Origin: Shewanella sp. Isolate13
GTDB lineage: Bacteria > Pseudomonadota > Gammaproteobacteria > Enterobacterales > Shewanellaceae
Length of the DNA stretch: 64,000 nt
NCBI RefSeq assembly: GCF_022398325.1
Contig: NZ_JAKEVD010000018.1
Location: 16,249 to 80,248 of the forward strand
Direction of reading: 5' to 3'
Of the stretch, positions 8,793 through 18,837 are shown piece after piece. The position numbers were made by a program, and so were the translations under genes. Each line of letters begins with the position of its first letter. Position 1 is the first letter of the stretch. Under the pieces are notes generated by a model. That model saw nothing but the letters and a program-made list of their open reading frames with translations. It did no database searches and had not been told where the DNA came from.

Positions 8793-9144
8793 GAATTACT
8801 TACCAAACCTATTATTTATCTGATTTACCATCGCAACGATCTGTAAAGTTCTCGCATTAAAAAAGGCGATGATAAAAAGCCAAGTCAATGCACAACTTGG
8901 TTAATGTCAATTTTGCCAATTATACCCCAACTTAAACCAAAGCATTAAGTCCTAAGGCCAAATTACTTACCTCATACTTTAATCCCGGCATTATTCCCCC
9001 CTATGACAGCTCACCTCAACGCCCAAAACAGTAATTCGTTGCTTTTAATTCGTGCTAAAAAAGCGCTAAAGCAGAAAAATTGCTCTAAATTTAATAACAG
9101 ACAACCTCCATGCTCACCGCATGGTCAAAGCCTAGGGAGGAAGA
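8793..9144 (-). promoter_or_regulatory. Intergenic leader of tsaB with a candidate -10 box and an early hairpin
   Basis: There is no convincing gene in these 352 bp. On the minus strand a TATAAT lies at 8924-8919, with no good -35 at the ideal distance. Soon after the start it would give, CCAAGT (8900-8895) can pair with ACTTGG (8885-8880), and the transcript then reads CTTTTT. That looks like an early terminator or attenuator in a ~120-base leader. The right end holds the AGGGAGGA ribosome-binding site of the rightward gene at 9145. Confidence 0.4.
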
Positions 9145-9570
9145 ATGCGACAGATCACCATAGATTGGTTTCGTCTATTTCGTTACTCACTACTGTTTGT
9201 CATTTTTTCTATGCTAATGACCATTTTTATACTGATCTGGTTTTCTAATAGCCTAGAGGAAGCTTGGCAGAAAGGCTTGATGTTAACGTTTGCTGAGTAT
9301 GAAATGACCGTCGAACTGACGCTAACACTGCTCATATACATTAGCTTTCCGGTGCTGCTGTTTCGATTCCTCTACTACTTTTCTAAAATGCTCTATCGCG
9401 GTCGTAATCCTGGGGTTGCCATCATTAGTCATAAAACCTTATTTAACCCGCTAAATTTTTTATTGTTTCCAAGCTTACTCAATCCACAGGGGCTCAATTA
9501 TCGTCGGCGCTGCTTGTTGGCCCTCATCTTACTGACCGCCATCTACTTGGTCATATTACTGATCACTTAA
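9145..9570 (+). CDS. Small membrane protein of unknown function
   Basis: A 141-residue protein with three clear hydrophobic segments: about residues 12-32 (YSLLFVIFSMLMTIFILIWF), 55-77 (LTLTLLIYISFPVLLFRFLYYF) and 122-140. A basic loop lies between the second and third. I do not recognise a family. The ATG is preceded by a very strong AGGGAGGA at good spacing, which decides the start and argues that the gene is real. Its end overlaps the end of the converging yoaA gene by eight bases. It may be a lineage-specific inner-membrane protein. Confidence 0.65.
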   Translation: MRQITIDWFRLFRYSLLFVIFSMLMTIFILIWFSNSLEEAWQKGLMLTFAEYEMTVELTLTLLIYISFPVLLFRFLYYFSKMLYRGRNPGVAIISHKTLFNPLNFLLFPSLLNPQGLNYRRRCLLALILLTAIYLVILLIT

Positions 9571-11488
9571 TCTGTTCTAAAAATGCAGTCGCCTTATCAA
9601 GGTCACGGGTTCTGGCCATGGGCGGTAAGGAGTTTAAAAAAGCCTGCCCGTAAGGTTTATTGACGATTCTGTTATCACACAAAATCAGGACTCCCCTGTC
9701 TTTTTCATCGCGGATCAATCGACCCACTCCCTGATTCAAGGTGATCACCGCCTGAGGCAAGGATATTTCACTGAAGGGATCTTTACCTTCACGCTCAATG
9801 CTCTCACTGCGAGCACGGAACAAATTATCATCCGGTGAGATAAAGGGCAGCTTGTCGATGATCACACAGCTAAGTAACCGCCCACGCACGTCTACGCCTT
9901 CCCAAAAAGCGCCAGTGCCAAGCAGCACTGCATTGCCAAGTTGGCGATACTTTTTCAACAAGCTCTGTTTACCCGCCTGACCTTGTACCAAGATAGGGTA
10001 AGCTATACGTCTCTGTAGTGCTGGCGCGACAAGGTTGAGCATCCTGTGACTTGTAAACAAGATAAAGGTGCGCCCTTTCGCAGCATTAATCGCCTTAACG
10101 CAGACATCGACAAATTGTGTCAACGCAGCATGATGGTTATTCACACTAGATAAGTGCCGAGGCACGCAAAAAAGCGCATTTTTGGCATAATCGAAAGGGC
10201 TTTCCAGTAACATCTCTTGGCTCTGGGTTAAGCCAAGCTGGCGCGTAAATAAACTCAAATCACGGTTAATTTGCAGTGTCGCCGAGGTAAAAATCCACGA
10301 AACATTAGACTCAAACAGTTTTCGACACTCTTTGGCCACATCAATTGGCGCAATACGCAACACTAAATAACGGTGTCCATAATCGATACTATAGGCCGCC
10401 TGATTGTTCTCACATAAGAAAAATAGCTCTAGTTTGTTGGTAAGCACTTCGAGTTTTTCGATGACATCGTCGAGGTTATCGCTGCGTCCTGCATGACCAA
10501 TCAACAGGCTCTGTAGCACTTTAATTTCTTTGATTAATGACCAAGAGAGCACCGACAACGCTTTATTCGCTAGCAAACGCCGCCAATCGTTATCGCCTAG
10601 CTCAAATAGCACTTGATGCCACTCGTTTAAAAGCGCTGAGCAGCGGGCACTGAGCAACTCTATCTGCTTGGCATCTCTCAATTCTTGACGGTATATATCA
10701 ATCAACTTCTCAAATAGCTCAGACAATTGCCTCGTCGAGCACTGTTGACCAAAGTAAGTTACGGCGATATCGGGTAACAGGTGCGCCTCATCGAAGATCA
10801 CCACATCTGAATCTGGTAATAACTCGGCAAAGCCTGTTTCTTTGATGATCCTATCGGCTAAAAAGAGGTGGTGATTAACCACAATAACCTTGGCGTCCAT
10901 GGCACGATTGCGAGCCTTACGGGTAAAGCACTCATCGTAATAGTCGCAGCGCTGACCGATGCAGTTCTCTTTGCTACTGACAATTAACGGCAACGCGGGA
11001 GAGTTTTCGGACACCGCCATTAAACCGCCAATATCCCCATCCGTCGTCTGACCCGCCCATTGATTGATCCGCAAAAGATCGTCTAATACTTGGGTCTCCA
11101 TCGAACTTGCGCCCGACAGTTCCTTCTCCATTAGATGTTGACACAAATAGTTATTGCGCCCTTTCAATAACGCCACCTTAGGTGTTAGCCCAAGCATGGC
11201 CAATAAGGCTGGTAAGTCTTTGTAAAACAATTGCTCTTGAAGGTTTTTACTGCCTGTGCTGACTATCACTTGCTTGCCACTTAATAGCGCAGGGATGAGA
11301 TAAGCAAATGTCTTGCCTACGCCTGTTCCAGCTTCAACCACTAAGTTATTGCGGCTATGAATTGACTCCGCCACGGCCTTAGCCATCTTGGCCTGTACCT
11401 CGCGGCGACTATAGCCTTTTATCGACTGAGCCAATACACCTTGGCTTGAAAATGCCGCAGCAACTTGTTGTGTTAATCGAACATTCAA
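9563..11488 (-). CDS. yoaA: ATP-dependent helicase YoaA (DinG/XPD family, Fe-S)
   Basis: Superfamily 2 Fe-S helicase of the XPD/DinG type. E. coli YoaA works with the HolC subunit to repair stalled replication forks. The Walker A GTGVGKT is at about residues 55-61 and the DEAH box (FDEAHLLPD) at about 233. Between them lie the iron-sulfur cysteines: one in YLCQH, then CIGQRCDYYDEC. Helicase motif VI is GRLIRDEKDRG. At 641 residues it is close to E. coli YoaA (636). I saw no SOS box in the upstream spacer. Confidence 0.9.
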   Translation of the reverse strand: MNVRLTQQVAAAFSSQGVLAQSIKGYSRREVQAKMAKAVAESIHSRNNLVVEAGTGVGKTFAYLIPALLSGKQVIVSTGSKNLQEQLFYKDLPALLAMLGLTPKVALLKGRNNYLCQHLMEKELSGASSMETQVLDDLLRINQWAGQTTDGDIGGLMAVSENSPALPLIVSSKENCIGQRCDYYDECFTRKARNRAMDAKVIVVNHHLFLADRIIKETGFAELLPDSDVVIFDEAHLLPDIAVTYFGQQCSTRQLSELFEKLIDIYRQELRDAKQIELLSARCSALLNEWHQVLFELGDNDWRRLLANKALSVLSWSLIKEIKVLQSLLIGHAGRSDNLDDVIEKLEVLTNKLELFFLCENNQAAYSIDYGHRYLVLRIAPIDVAKECRKLFESNVSWIFTSATLQINRDLSLFTRQLGLTQSQEMLLESPFDYAKNALFCVPRHLSSVNNHHAALTQFVDVCVKAINAAKGRTFILFTSHRMLNLVAPALQRRIAYPILVQGQAGKQSLLKKYRQLGNAVLLGTGAFWEGVDVRGRLLSCVIIDKLPFISPDDNLFRARSESIEREGKDPFSEISLPQAVITLNQGVGRLIRDEKDRGVLILCDNRIVNKPYGQAFLNSLPPMARTRDLDKATAFLEQIK

Positions 11489-11856
11489 GAGGTAACGAAC
11501 CTTTAATTTAGCTAAGCAGGCTTGCTTTTAGAAATTGCGGTGCAGTTTATCTCAATTAGCTCGGCAAGATTAGCTTTTGTTTTGTTTTATTTGATCCAGA
11601 GTTGCGAAACTTCTAACCTCACTAACCATTGTCCTGTTTTTAGAACAAGGCACTTAAAAGCACCATGTTTATTATCGATTTTCAGTTAAAAATGACATTT
11701 AGATGAAGTTTACTCATCTGCCGAAATAAGAGGTTGCAATCATTTTTAAAACTGATTAGTTTAAATACCAAGACAAGCAAGTCGCTTAGGCTAATAAGCA
11801 AGCCTTGAGCATTCTGAGCCATTAAAGCTCACAGATTTCAATTGAGAGAAACGAAC
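11489..11856 (+). promoter_or_regulatory. Spacer between yoaA and the histidine leader; promoter region of the his operon
   Basis: An AT-rich 368-bp spacer with divergent genes on either side, so it should carry promoters for yoaA (left) and the his operon (right). I see no open frame worth calling. GAGAGAA just before 11857 serves as the ribosome-binding site for the leader peptide. I could not assign a -35/-10 pair with confidence. Confidence 0.4.
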
Positions 11857-11904
11857 ATGACACAGCTTTTGAACACTATCCATCATCATCACCATATGCG
11901 GTAG
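11857..11904 (+). CDS. hisL: Histidine operon leader peptide HisL
   Basis: A 15-codon frame, MTQLLNTIHHHHHMR, with five consecutive histidine codons (four CAT, one CAC at 11881-11895) and a GAGAGAA upstream. E. coli HisL has seven histidines in a 16-residue peptide. The frame lies about 150 bp before hisG and directly before hairpins typical of transcription attenuation. Ribosome stalling on the His codons when charged tRNA-His is scarce should let transcription continue. Confidence 0.93.
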   Translation: MTQLLNTIHHHHHMR

Positions 11905-11995
11905 CCTTCGGAAGCTTACTGCCGAAGGACTATTTCCTTCCGGCGGTTGATTTAAAAATATCAAAAACCCTTGGAAGGAATTCCAAGGGTTTTTT
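11905..11995 (+). promoter_or_regulatory. Histidine operon attenuator
   Basis: Directly after the leader stop, CCTTCGG (11905-11911) pairs with CCGAAGG (11922-11928), a likely pause hairpin. The second arm can instead pair with 11936-11943 (one bulge). TTCCTTCC (11934-11941) is complementary to GGAAGGAA (11973-11980) inside the terminator. The terminator is a 13-bp stem, 11964-11976 with 11981-11993, with a GGAA loop and a run of six T. The competing pairings are what an attenuator needs; which one prevails in each state needs folding to decide. Confidence 0.88.
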
Positions 11996-12055
11996 GGTTT
12001 TATCTTAACAGATTGTTTTATAAGAATTTTTGAATCAACCAATAGGACGTTATCC

Positions 12056-12955
12056 ATGTCAGAGTCAAATAGATTACGCATCGCCATCCAAAAGTCAGGC
12101 CGTTTATCGAAAGAATCACAGAAGCTATTAAAGAGCTGTGGGGTTAAATTTAACGTTAATGAGCAGCGCCTTATCGCTCACTCTGACAACATGCCAATCG
12201 ATCTTCTTCGAGTGCGTGATGACGATATTCCAGGGCTTGTTATGGACGGTGTTGTTGACCTTGGGATCATCGGTGAGAATGTTCTGGAAGAGGAACAGAT
12301 TGAACGTCAAACCTTAGGTAAGCCAGCGGACTGCATTAAGCTTCGTGAATTAGATTTTGGCGCTTGCCGCCTCTCTTTAGCTGTGCCTAATGAATTCGAC
12401 TACCAAGGTGTGGGGTCATTGGAAGGGCTGAGGATCGCCACCTCTTACCCTAACCTGCTACGCCGCTACATGGAGCAGAAAGGCATCAATTATCGTGACT
12501 GTATGCTTAAAGGGTCAGTCGAAGTCGCGCCCAGAGCCGGACTTTCAGACGGGATCTGCGACTTAGTATCAACTGGTGCTACCTTAGAGGCAAACGGCCT
12601 CTACGAAACCGACGTGATCTACCGCTCTATGGCCTGCATCATCCAATCGAATCAATCACAGCCCGATGATAAACAAGCGCTCATCAATAAAATCTTATCT
12701 AGGATCAATGGCGTGGTACGCGCAAAAGAGAGCAAGTACATCTTGCTACACGCACCAAACGAGACCCTAGAGCAGATTGTCGCTCTGCTACCAGGTGCAG
12801 AGAACCCAACAGTGTTGCCACTAAATGACGATACCAACCGCGTTGCTATCCATGCCGTCAGCACCGAAGATCTGTTCTGGGACACCATGGAGCAACTGAC
12901 GCAATTGGGCGCTAGCTCTATTCTAGTTATGCCAATTGAAAAGATGATGGGGTAA
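12056..12955 (+). CDS. hisG: ATP phosphoribosyltransferase (long form)
   Basis: First step of histidine synthesis: ATP plus PRPP to phosphoribosyl-ATP. At 299 residues it is the long, HisZ-independent form. Two periplasmic-binding-like catalytic lobes fill residues 1-~220 ([23 protein letters not shown]; the PRPP-binding region [13 protein letters not shown]), and a C-terminal ACT-like regulatory domain ([19 protein letters not shown]) mediates histidine feedback. It is the first structural gene after the attenuator, five bases before hisD. Confidence 0.97.
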   Translation: MSESNRLRIAIQKSGRLSKESQKLLKSCGVKFNVNEQRLIAHSDNMPIDLLRVRDDDIPGLVMDGVVDLGIIGENVLEEEQIERQTLGKPADCIKLRELDFGACRLSLAVPNEFDYQGVGSLEGLRIATSYPNLLRRYMEQKGINYRDCMLKGSVEVAPRAGLSDGICDLVSTGATLEANGLYETDVIYRSMACIIQSNQSQPDDKQALINKILSRINGVVRAKESKYILLHAPNETLEQIVALLPGAENPTVLPLNDDTNRVAIHAVSTEDLFWDTMEQLTQLGASSILVMPIEKMMG

Positions 12956-12960
12956 AAGCC

Positions 12961-14292
12961 ATGCAGATCCTCAACTGGCAATCACTCAGCCCACAAGCGC
13001 AGTCAGCGGCACTGAAGCGCTCGCCATTAATTGGCGATAACAGCCTTGAGCAAAGTGTGGCTAGGATCATCGAAGCCGTCGTAGCCAATGGCGACGATGC
13101 CCTTAGGGATTTTAACCGAGAGTTCGACAGCATAAGCCTAGAGACACTAAAGCTAACTACAGCTGAAATAGCTCAAAGCTGCAAACAGGTACCCGATGAA
13201 CTGAAACAGGCCATCGCCCAAGCTAAGGCCAATATCGAACGCTTTCACCAAGCGCAGCAACAGCCAAAGGTGGATATCAAGACTCAAACGGGGATCCGCT
13301 GTGAGCTTCGCTCCGAGCCTATTGAACGCGTAGGCCTCTATATTCCTGGCGGCACGGCGCCACTTATCTCTACCGTGCTCATGTTAGCACTGCCAGCCAA
13401 GATAGCTGGTTGCGCTAAACGAGTATTAGTGAGCCCGCCTCCTATCAATGATGCCATCGTCTATGCCGCTAATGCTTGTGGAATCGATGAGATCTACCAG
13501 ATCGGCGGCGCTCAAGCCATCGCCGCATTAGCGTTCGGCACCGAGTCAATTCCACAGGTCGATAAAATTTTTGGGCCAGGTAACCGCTTTGTCACCGAGG
13601 CAAAGCGCGCCGTGAGTCAAGATAATCGCTGTACGGTCAGTATTGATATGCCAGCGGGTCCATCTGAAGTGCTTATCATCGCAGATACTCAAGCGAATGC
13701 TGACTTTGTTGCCGCCGATCTTTTATCTCAGGCCGAGCACGGCGCCGACTCACAGGTAATGCTTGTTACTGACTCCAGCGAGCTAGCAGAAGCGGTCGAC
13801 TCTGCACTTGCTGAACAGCTTAAGCTACTACCGCGCGCAGAGATAGCGACGATTGCACTTGAGAGTAGCCGCACACTAATCGTTGAAGATCTGCAGATGG
13901 CGGCTAAGGTCTCAAACCTCTATGGGCCTGAGCACCTGCTCATTCAGACCCAAAACCCCAGAGCCATTCTTAATGATATTCGCGCCGCCGGCTCGGTGTT
14001 TTTAGGGGCATACACCCCCGAATCGGTGGGAGACTATGCCAGTGGAACCAACCACGTATTACCCACCTACGGCTACAGTAAAACCGTTTCGAGCCTGTCT
14101 CTGGCTGACTTTAGCCGTCGATTCACGGTGCAAGAGCTCACACCTCGAGGGCTGCAAACTATCGCTGATAGCGTGATGACACTAGCAGCAGCCGAGCAAT
14201 TAGATGCCCATAAGAATGCCGTTGCAGTCCGTCTAGCAAGCCTTAACAAAAGGGATACAAGCACAGATGACACCAATGAGGAGTGGTTATGA
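12961..14292 (+). CDS. hisD: Histidinol dehydrogenase
   Basis: Zinc enzyme for the last two steps, histidinol to histidine with two NAD+. Its 443 residues include the signature from about 225 (MPAGPSEVLIIAD) to the zinc-binding AEHGADSQ, and the C-terminal GTNHVLPT and YGPEHL segments. It begins five bases after hisG, with a GATGGGG ribosome-binding site within the end of hisG. Its TGA overlaps the hisC start as ATGA. Confidence 0.97.
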   Translation: MQILNWQSLSPQAQSAALKRSPLIGDNSLEQSVARIIEAVVANGDDALRDFNREFDSISLETLKLTTAEIAQSCKQVPDELKQAIAQAKANIERFHQAQQQPKVDIKTQTGIRCELRSEPIERVGLYIPGGTAPLISTVLMLALPAKIAGCAKRVLVSPPPINDAIVYAANACGIDEIYQIGGAQAIAALAFGTESIPQVDKIFGPGNRFVTEAKRAVSQDNRCTVSIDMPAGPSEVLIIADTQANADFVAADLLSQAEHGADSQVMLVTDSSELAEAVDSALAEQLKLLPRAEIATIALESSRTLIVEDLQMAAKVSNLYGPEHLLIQTQNPRAILNDIRAAGSVFLGAYTPESVGDYASGTNHVLPTYGYSKTVSSLSLADFSRRFTVQELTPRGLQTIADSVMTLAAAEQLDAHKNAVAVRLASLNKRDTSTDDTNEEWL

Positions 14293-15356
14293 ACACAGCA
14301 CTCAATAACCCAACGAGCGAGTTAAATCTTGCTCAGCGCCTTGCCAGATCAGAGTTACTCGATCTGCAGGTCTATCAATCGGCTAGGCGTATAGGGGGTC
14401 AGGGCGATATCTGGATCAACGCAAATGAGTCGCCCTTTAATAATAGTGAGCTTGAAGGCTTAAACCGTTATCCAGAATGTCAGCCACCTGAGCTTATTGC
14501 AGCCTATAGTCGTTATAGCCAAGTCGCTACTGACAGCATTATCACCAGTCGCGGCGCAGACGAAGCCATAGAGTTACTCATTCGCGCCTTTTGTGTACCC
14601 GGTAAAGACTGCATAGCCACCTTTGGCCCTACTTATGGCATGTACGCTATCAGCGCAAAGACCTTTAATGTCGAAGTAAAAGCGTTATCGCTGACAGCTG
14701 ATTTTCAGCTCCCCACTGATTACCAGACTCAAGTCAGTGGCGCCAAGTTAGTGTTTATCTGTAATCCCAATAATCCAACGGGCAGCGTGATCCCGCGAGA
14801 TAAAATCATCGATGTTATCGAGAACTGCCAAGACGCTATCGTGGTTGTGGATGAGGCGTATATCGAGTTTAGCCCTGAGTACAGCGTTGCCGATTTAGTT
14901 GCTAGCTCTACTAATCTCGTTGTTTTACGCACGTTATCAAAAGCCTTTGCACTCGCAGGCGCTCGCTGCGGCTTCTTGCTGGCTAATCCAAACATTATCG
15001 ACATTTGCATGCGAGTGATTGCCCCGTATCCGGTGCCCCTTCCCGTCAGCGACGTCGCCACCAAGGCACTGAGCACAGCAGGACTCGAGACCATGGTTAA
15101 GCAAGTCAGTGAAATGAAGCGCCAAGGCCTTAGGTTAGCAGCCGCATTACAGCGATATGGAGCCAAGGTGGTAAAGGCCCACGGTAACTATGTGCTTGCC
15201 GAATTTGATGACAAACAAGCTGTGCAGCAAAAGCTCAAGGCCGCAGGCGTTATTGCTCGAGCTTATAGCGATCCGCGTCTTAGCCAAGCTATCCGCTTTA
15301 GCTTTACTAACCAGAGACAAACGGATTACCTCATCGACCTATTCCAGAATGAATAA
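14289..15356 (+). CDS. hisC: Histidinol-phosphate aminotransferase
   Basis: PLP-dependent aminotransferase converting imidazole acetol-phosphate to histidinol-phosphate. The frame is open from a GTG at 14283, but the ATG at 14289 has GAGGAG at proper distance and forms the usual ATGA overlap with hisD, so I take it (355 residues). Key segments are the NPNNPTG loop, VVDEAYIEF with the PLP aspartate, and TLSKAFALAGARCGF with the Schiff-base lysine. About 100 bp of non-coding DNA separate it from hisB, the largest gap in the operon. Confidence 0.96.
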   Translation: MNTALNNPTSELNLAQRLARSELLDLQVYQSARRIGGQGDIWINANESPFNNSELEGLNRYPECQPPELIAAYSRYSQVATDSIITSRGADEAIELLIRAFCVPGKDCIATFGPTYGMYAISAKTFNVEVKALSLTADFQLPTDYQTQVSGAKLVFICNPNNPTGSVIPRDKIIDVIENCQDAIVVVDEAYIEFSPEYSVADLVASSTNLVVLRTLSKAFALAGARCGFLLANPNIIDICMRVIAPYPVPLPVSDVATKALSTAGLETMVKQVSEMKRQGLRLAAALQRYGAKVVKAHGNYVLAEFDDKQAVQQKLKAAGVIARAYSDPRLSQAIRFSFTNQRQTDYLIDLFQNE

Positions 15357-15459
15357 GAGCCAAGGATAAGTACGCATTTAATTAGCTGATATAAATAAAA
15401 AATTACAAAAGCTTGTTGATTTTAGTTAGCCAAGCTGAACACTGAAAGGTAGCCACACA

Positions 15460-16539
15460 ATGAAGCAGAAAATATTATTTATCGACCGCGATGGCACTAT
15501 CATCGAAGAGCCCGTCACTGATAAACAGGTCGATAGTTTAGCCAAGCTAGTGTTTGAACCCAATGTGATCCCTGCGTTACTCAGACTACAAAACGCTGGT
15601 TTCCGTTTGGTGATGGTCAGTAACCAAGACGGCTTAGGTACCCCCTCTTTTCCGAAGAACGACTTTGACGCCCCACAAAATATGATGATGCAGATCTTAA
15701 ATAGCCAAGGGGTGTTATTTGATGATGTGTTGATCTGTCCTCACTTTGACGATGAAAACTGTAGCTGCCGCAAGCCCAAGCTCGGGTTAGTCAAAGAGTA
15801 CCTGACATCGGGCAAAATTGACTTTACTCAATCAGCTGTCATCGGCGACCGTCATACCGATCTTGGGCTTGCCGATGCAATGGGTATTTTAGGCTTGCAA
15901 TATAATCCACAAACTCTGAACTGGAACGCCATTACCGACCAGCTACTGAGTAAAAACCGTAGTGCAACCGTCACCCGTACAACCAAAGAGACGGATATTC
16001 GTGTCACGGTGGATTTAGACTCAAGCGGCAAAGGTGCCATTAATACCGGCATCGGCTTTTTTGACCATATGCTTGAGCAGATATCCACTCACGGTAATTT
16101 TAAGATGGATGTACAGGTCGATGGTGACCTAGAAATTGACGATCACCACAGTGTAGAAGATACGGCACTCGCTATCGGTGATGCACTGCGCCAAGCCCTA
16201 GGCGATAAGCGCGGTATCGCCCGCTTTGGCAATGCGTTCGAGCAAGCGATCCCAATGGATGAAGCCAGTGCAAGCTGCCTATTAGACCTATCTGGCCGCC
16301 CGTTTATTAAGTTCGATGGCGACTTTGAGCGTGAACTCGTTGGCCAAATGGCCACCGAAATGGTACCGCACTTCTTCCGTTCTTTTGCCGATGGCCTACG
16401 TTGCACCTTACACATTAGCACTCAGGGTGATAACAATCACCACAAGGTTGAGAGCTTGTTTAAAGTCCTCGGCCGTACCCTACGACAAGCCGTTGCGATA
16501 GAAGGCGACGCGCTGCCCTCAAGTAAAGGTGTGCTATGA
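15460..16539 (+). CDS. hisB: Bifunctional histidinol-phosphatase / imidazoleglycerol-phosphate dehydratase
   Basis: A fused HisB of 359 residues. The N-terminal HAD phosphatase (about 1-165) has DRDGT with both catalytic aspartates, SNQDG, and a zinc loop [15 protein letters not shown]. The C-terminal dehydratase (about 170-359) has the repeated manganese motifs [10 protein letters not shown] and [11 protein letters not shown] and ends in the typical PSSKGVL. It catalyses steps 6 and 8 of the pathway. The ATGA overlap with hisH indicates coupled translation. Confidence 0.97.
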   Translation: MKQKILFIDRDGTIIEEPVTDKQVDSLAKLVFEPNVIPALLRLQNAGFRLVMVSNQDGLGTPSFPKNDFDAPQNMMMQILNSQGVLFDDVLICPHFDDENCSCRKPKLGLVKEYLTSGKIDFTQSAVIGDRHTDLGLADAMGILGLQYNPQTLNWNAITDQLLSKNRSATVTRTTKETDIRVTVDLDSSGKGAINTGIGFFDHMLEQISTHGNFKMDVQVDGDLEIDDHHSVEDTALAIGDALRQALGDKRGIARFGNAFEQAIPMDEASASCLLDLSGRPFIKFDGDFERELVGQMATEMVPHFFRSFADGLRCTLHISTQGDNNHHKVESLFKVLGRTLRQAVAIEGDALPSSKGVL

Positions 16540-17297
16540 GCCAACAAGATAAAACAGCCTTGAGCGAAAATTTAGCCCTGGGCAATGAGTCAGCCGTGGG
16601 CAATAAAAAAGCGATCGTCGGCAACACCGTCATCATCGACACAGGTTGCGCCAACTTAAGCTCTGTGCGTTACGCCTTTGAGCGTCTAATGACCGAGCTT
16701 GAGCGCGAACGTCTTTTTGTTACCGATGACATTGAGACGATCAAGGCCGCCGAGCGCGTCGTCTTACCCGGCGTCGGTACTGCCGCAGCTGCGATGACGT
16801 CACTGCAAAACAAAGGCTTAGATAAGCTTATCCCCACTTTGACACAACCCGTGTTAGGTGTCTGCTTAGGCATGCAGATGTTGACACGAGTATCTAAAGA
16901 GCGCGGCAACCAAAGCGATGATAGCCCCTGTCTTAATATCATTACAACCGATATTGACTTGCTCGACACTCAAGGGCTCCCCCTGCCCCATATGGGCTGG
17001 AATCAGATAGTCCCAAGCGCACACCCTATTTTTAATGGGATCACAGCTGGCAGCTATGTCTATTTTGTGCACAGTTACCGCGCGCCAATCAGTAAGTACA
17101 CGATTGCGACGGCTGAGCACGGCGAAACATTTAGCGCCGCAATCGCTGAAAATAACTTTATCGGCCTGCAGTTTCACCCGGAAAAGAGTGCCAAAGTGGG
17201 CGCAACAATGCTTGAAAACTTCCTCATGATGGACAGGGCAACCTTCACTCAAACAGATGATAAGCTGGCTAATAGCCAGCAAGGGGCGCAGTTATGA
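16536..17297 (+). CDS. hisH: Imidazole glycerol phosphate synthase, glutaminase subunit, with an N-terminal extension
   Basis: Supplies ammonia to HisF. The class I glutamine amidotransferase core starts at [13 protein letters not shown], near residue 32. The nucleophile cysteine is in GVCLGMQM and the His/Glu pair in GLQFHPEKS. The protein is 253 residues against the usual 195-220. The extra ~30 N-terminal residues are polar with a repeated A-hydrophobic-G-N pattern, and there is a ~20-residue tail after the core. The ATG overlaps hisB as ATGA; an internal GTG near 16596 would shorten the extension if used. It overlaps hisA by four bases. Confidence 0.93.
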   Translation: MSQQDKTALSENLALGNESAVGNKKAIVGNTVIIDTGCANLSSVRYAFERLMTELERERLFVTDDIETIKAAERVVLPGVGTAAAAMTSLQNKGLDKLIPTLTQPVLGVCLGMQMLTRVSKERGNQSDDSPCLNIITTDIDLLDTQGLPLPHMGWNQIVPSAHPIFNGITAGSYVYFVHSYRAPISKYTIATAEHGETFSAAIAENNFIGLQFHPEKSAKVGATMLENFLMMDRATFTQTDDKLANSQQGAQL

Positions 17298-18031
17298 TTA
17301 TTCCAGCAATCGATCTTATCGACGGCCAAGTCGTTCGCCTCTATCAAGGCGACTATGCTCAGCAAACCACCTTTAACTTAAGCCCGTTAGACCAACTTAA
17401 GTCTTATCAGCAACAAGGCGCCAATCTACTGCATATCGTCGACTTGACCGGGGCGAAAGATCCCGCGAAACGCCAGACAAAGCTTATCTGCGAACTGGTC
17501 AATAACCTTGAGACGCCAATCCAAGTTGGTGGCGGCATTCGCACCGAAGCCCAGTTAAGCGAGCTTCTGGAGATAGGTGTCAGTCGCGCAGTGATTGGCT
17601 CCCTAGCGGTTAAGGAGCCTGAACTGGTGAAAAGCTGGTTTGTTAAATATGGTAGTGATGCTATCTGCCTCGCATTAGATGTGAATATTAATGAGCAAGG
17701 CGACAAGATTGTCGCCGTATCGGGTTGGCAGTCTGGCGGCGGAAAGAGCTTAGAGTCACTGGTAGAAGAGTTTAAATCCGTAGGCTTAAAACATGCGTTA
17801 GTCACAGATATTAGTCGTGATGGCACGCTCAAGGGCGCCAATACCCAGCTTTATAAAGAGATCGCCGAACGTTACCCAGATATTCAGTGGCAGGCCTCCG
17901 GCGGTATAGCCACCTTAGATGATGTCAGTGCAGTTAGAGATAGCGGCGCCTCGGGCATTATCATAGGTAAGGCGCTGCTCATTAATCAGTTTAGTGTTGA
18001 GGAGGCTATCACATGTTGGCCAAACGCATAG
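17294..18031 (+). CDS. hisA: Phosphoribosylformimino-5-aminoimidazole carboxamide ribotide isomerase
   Basis: Amadori rearrangement step of the histidine pathway in a (beta/alpha)8 barrel of 245 residues. The catalytic aspartate is in [14 protein letters not shown]; the second half carries [12 protein letters not shown]; and the phosphate-binding loops GGGIR and ASGGIA are present. It starts inside the end of hisH (ATGA) and overlaps hisF by 19 bases, so translation is probably coupled. Confidence 0.97.
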   Translation: MIIPAIDLIDGQVVRLYQGDYAQQTTFNLSPLDQLKSYQQQGANLLHIVDLTGAKDPAKRQTKLICELVNNLETPIQVGGGIRTEAQLSELLEIGVSRAVIGSLAVKEPELVKSWFVKYGSDAICLALDVNINEQGDKIVAVSGWQSGGGKSLESLVEEFKSVGLKHALVTDISRDGTLKGANTQLYKEIAERYPDIQWQASGGIATLDDVSAVRDSGASGIIIGKALLINQFSVEEAITCWPNA

Positions 18032-18786
18032 TTCCCTGCCTCGATGTTAAAGCGGGCAAAGTGGTAAAAGGAGTGCAATTTAGAAACCATGAGATCGTCG
18101 GTGATATCGTGCCTCTCGCCCAACGCTACGCCGATGAAGGTGCGGATGAGCTGGTCTTTTACGATATTACCGCCAGTGCTTACGATAGAGTGGTCGATAA
18201 GTCTTGGGTCAGTCGAGTAGCCGAGCGCATCGATATTCCTTTTTGCGTGGCTGGCGGCATTAGAACCATCGAGCAGGCGCGAGAAAAGCTTGCCTTTGGC
18301 GCCGATAAGATCTCAATCAACTCTCCCGCGCTGACCGACCCAAGCCTTATCAGCAGGCTGCAAGATGAATTTGGTCGCCAGTGTATCGTAATAGGTATCG
18401 ACTCTTACTACGACGCCAATAGCGATAGCTATAGGGTCAAACAATTTACAGGAGATGAAGCGGCAACCAAGGATACCCAATGGTTTACCCAAGATTGGGT
18501 TGAAGAGGTGCAGAAACAGGGCTGCGGCGAAATCGTCTTAAATGTGATGAATCAGGATGGCGTACGCCAGGGCTATGATATTAAGCAGCTGTCGATGATC
18601 CGAGCCATCAGTGATGTACCGTTAATCGCATCGGGCGGTGCGGGTACCATGGCGCACTTTAAGGATGTATTTAGTCAAGCCAATGTCGATGCTGCGCTGG
18701 CAGCAAGCGTATTTCATAAAGGGATCATCGATATCCAAGAGTTAAAACTGTATCTTAAAAATAACCGGATTGCAGTACGCGTTTAA
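18013..18786 (+). CDS. hisF: Imidazole glycerol phosphate synthase, cyclase subunit
   Basis: Uses ammonia from HisH to form IGP and AICAR. A (beta/alpha)8 barrel of 257 residues with [15 protein letters not shown] at the start (catalytic Asp11 by homology), FYDITAS, the phosphate loop AGGIRT, and the second catalytic aspartate in the NQDG segment. The ATG overlaps hisA by 19 bases with GAGG upstream. Confidence 0.97.
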   Translation: MLAKRIVPCLDVKAGKVVKGVQFRNHEIVGDIVPLAQRYADEGADELVFYDITASAYDRVVDKSWVSRVAERIDIPFCVAGGIRTIEQAREKLAFGADKISINSPALTDPSLISRLQDEFGRQCIVIGIDSYYDANSDSYRVKQFTGDEAATKDTQWFTQDWVEEVQKQGCGEIVLNVMNQDGVRQGYDIKQLSMIRAISDVPLIASGGAGTMAHFKDVFSQANVDAALAASVFHKGIIDIQELKLYLKNNRIAVRV

Positions 18787-18837
18787 GGGAGTTCGAATAG
18801 ATTCAATTAAACGAGTTAATCAAATTAGGGACTTAAT

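Noticed and set aside
9003..9248. 81-codon rightward frame before the membrane protein at 9145
   Set aside because: It has no ribosome-binding site, low-complexity composition, and overlaps the better supported gene in another frame.
14283..14288. GTG two codons before the chosen hisC start
   Set aside because: The GAGGAG ribosome-binding site would overlap it; the ATG at 14289 has proper spacing and the usual ATGA overlap.
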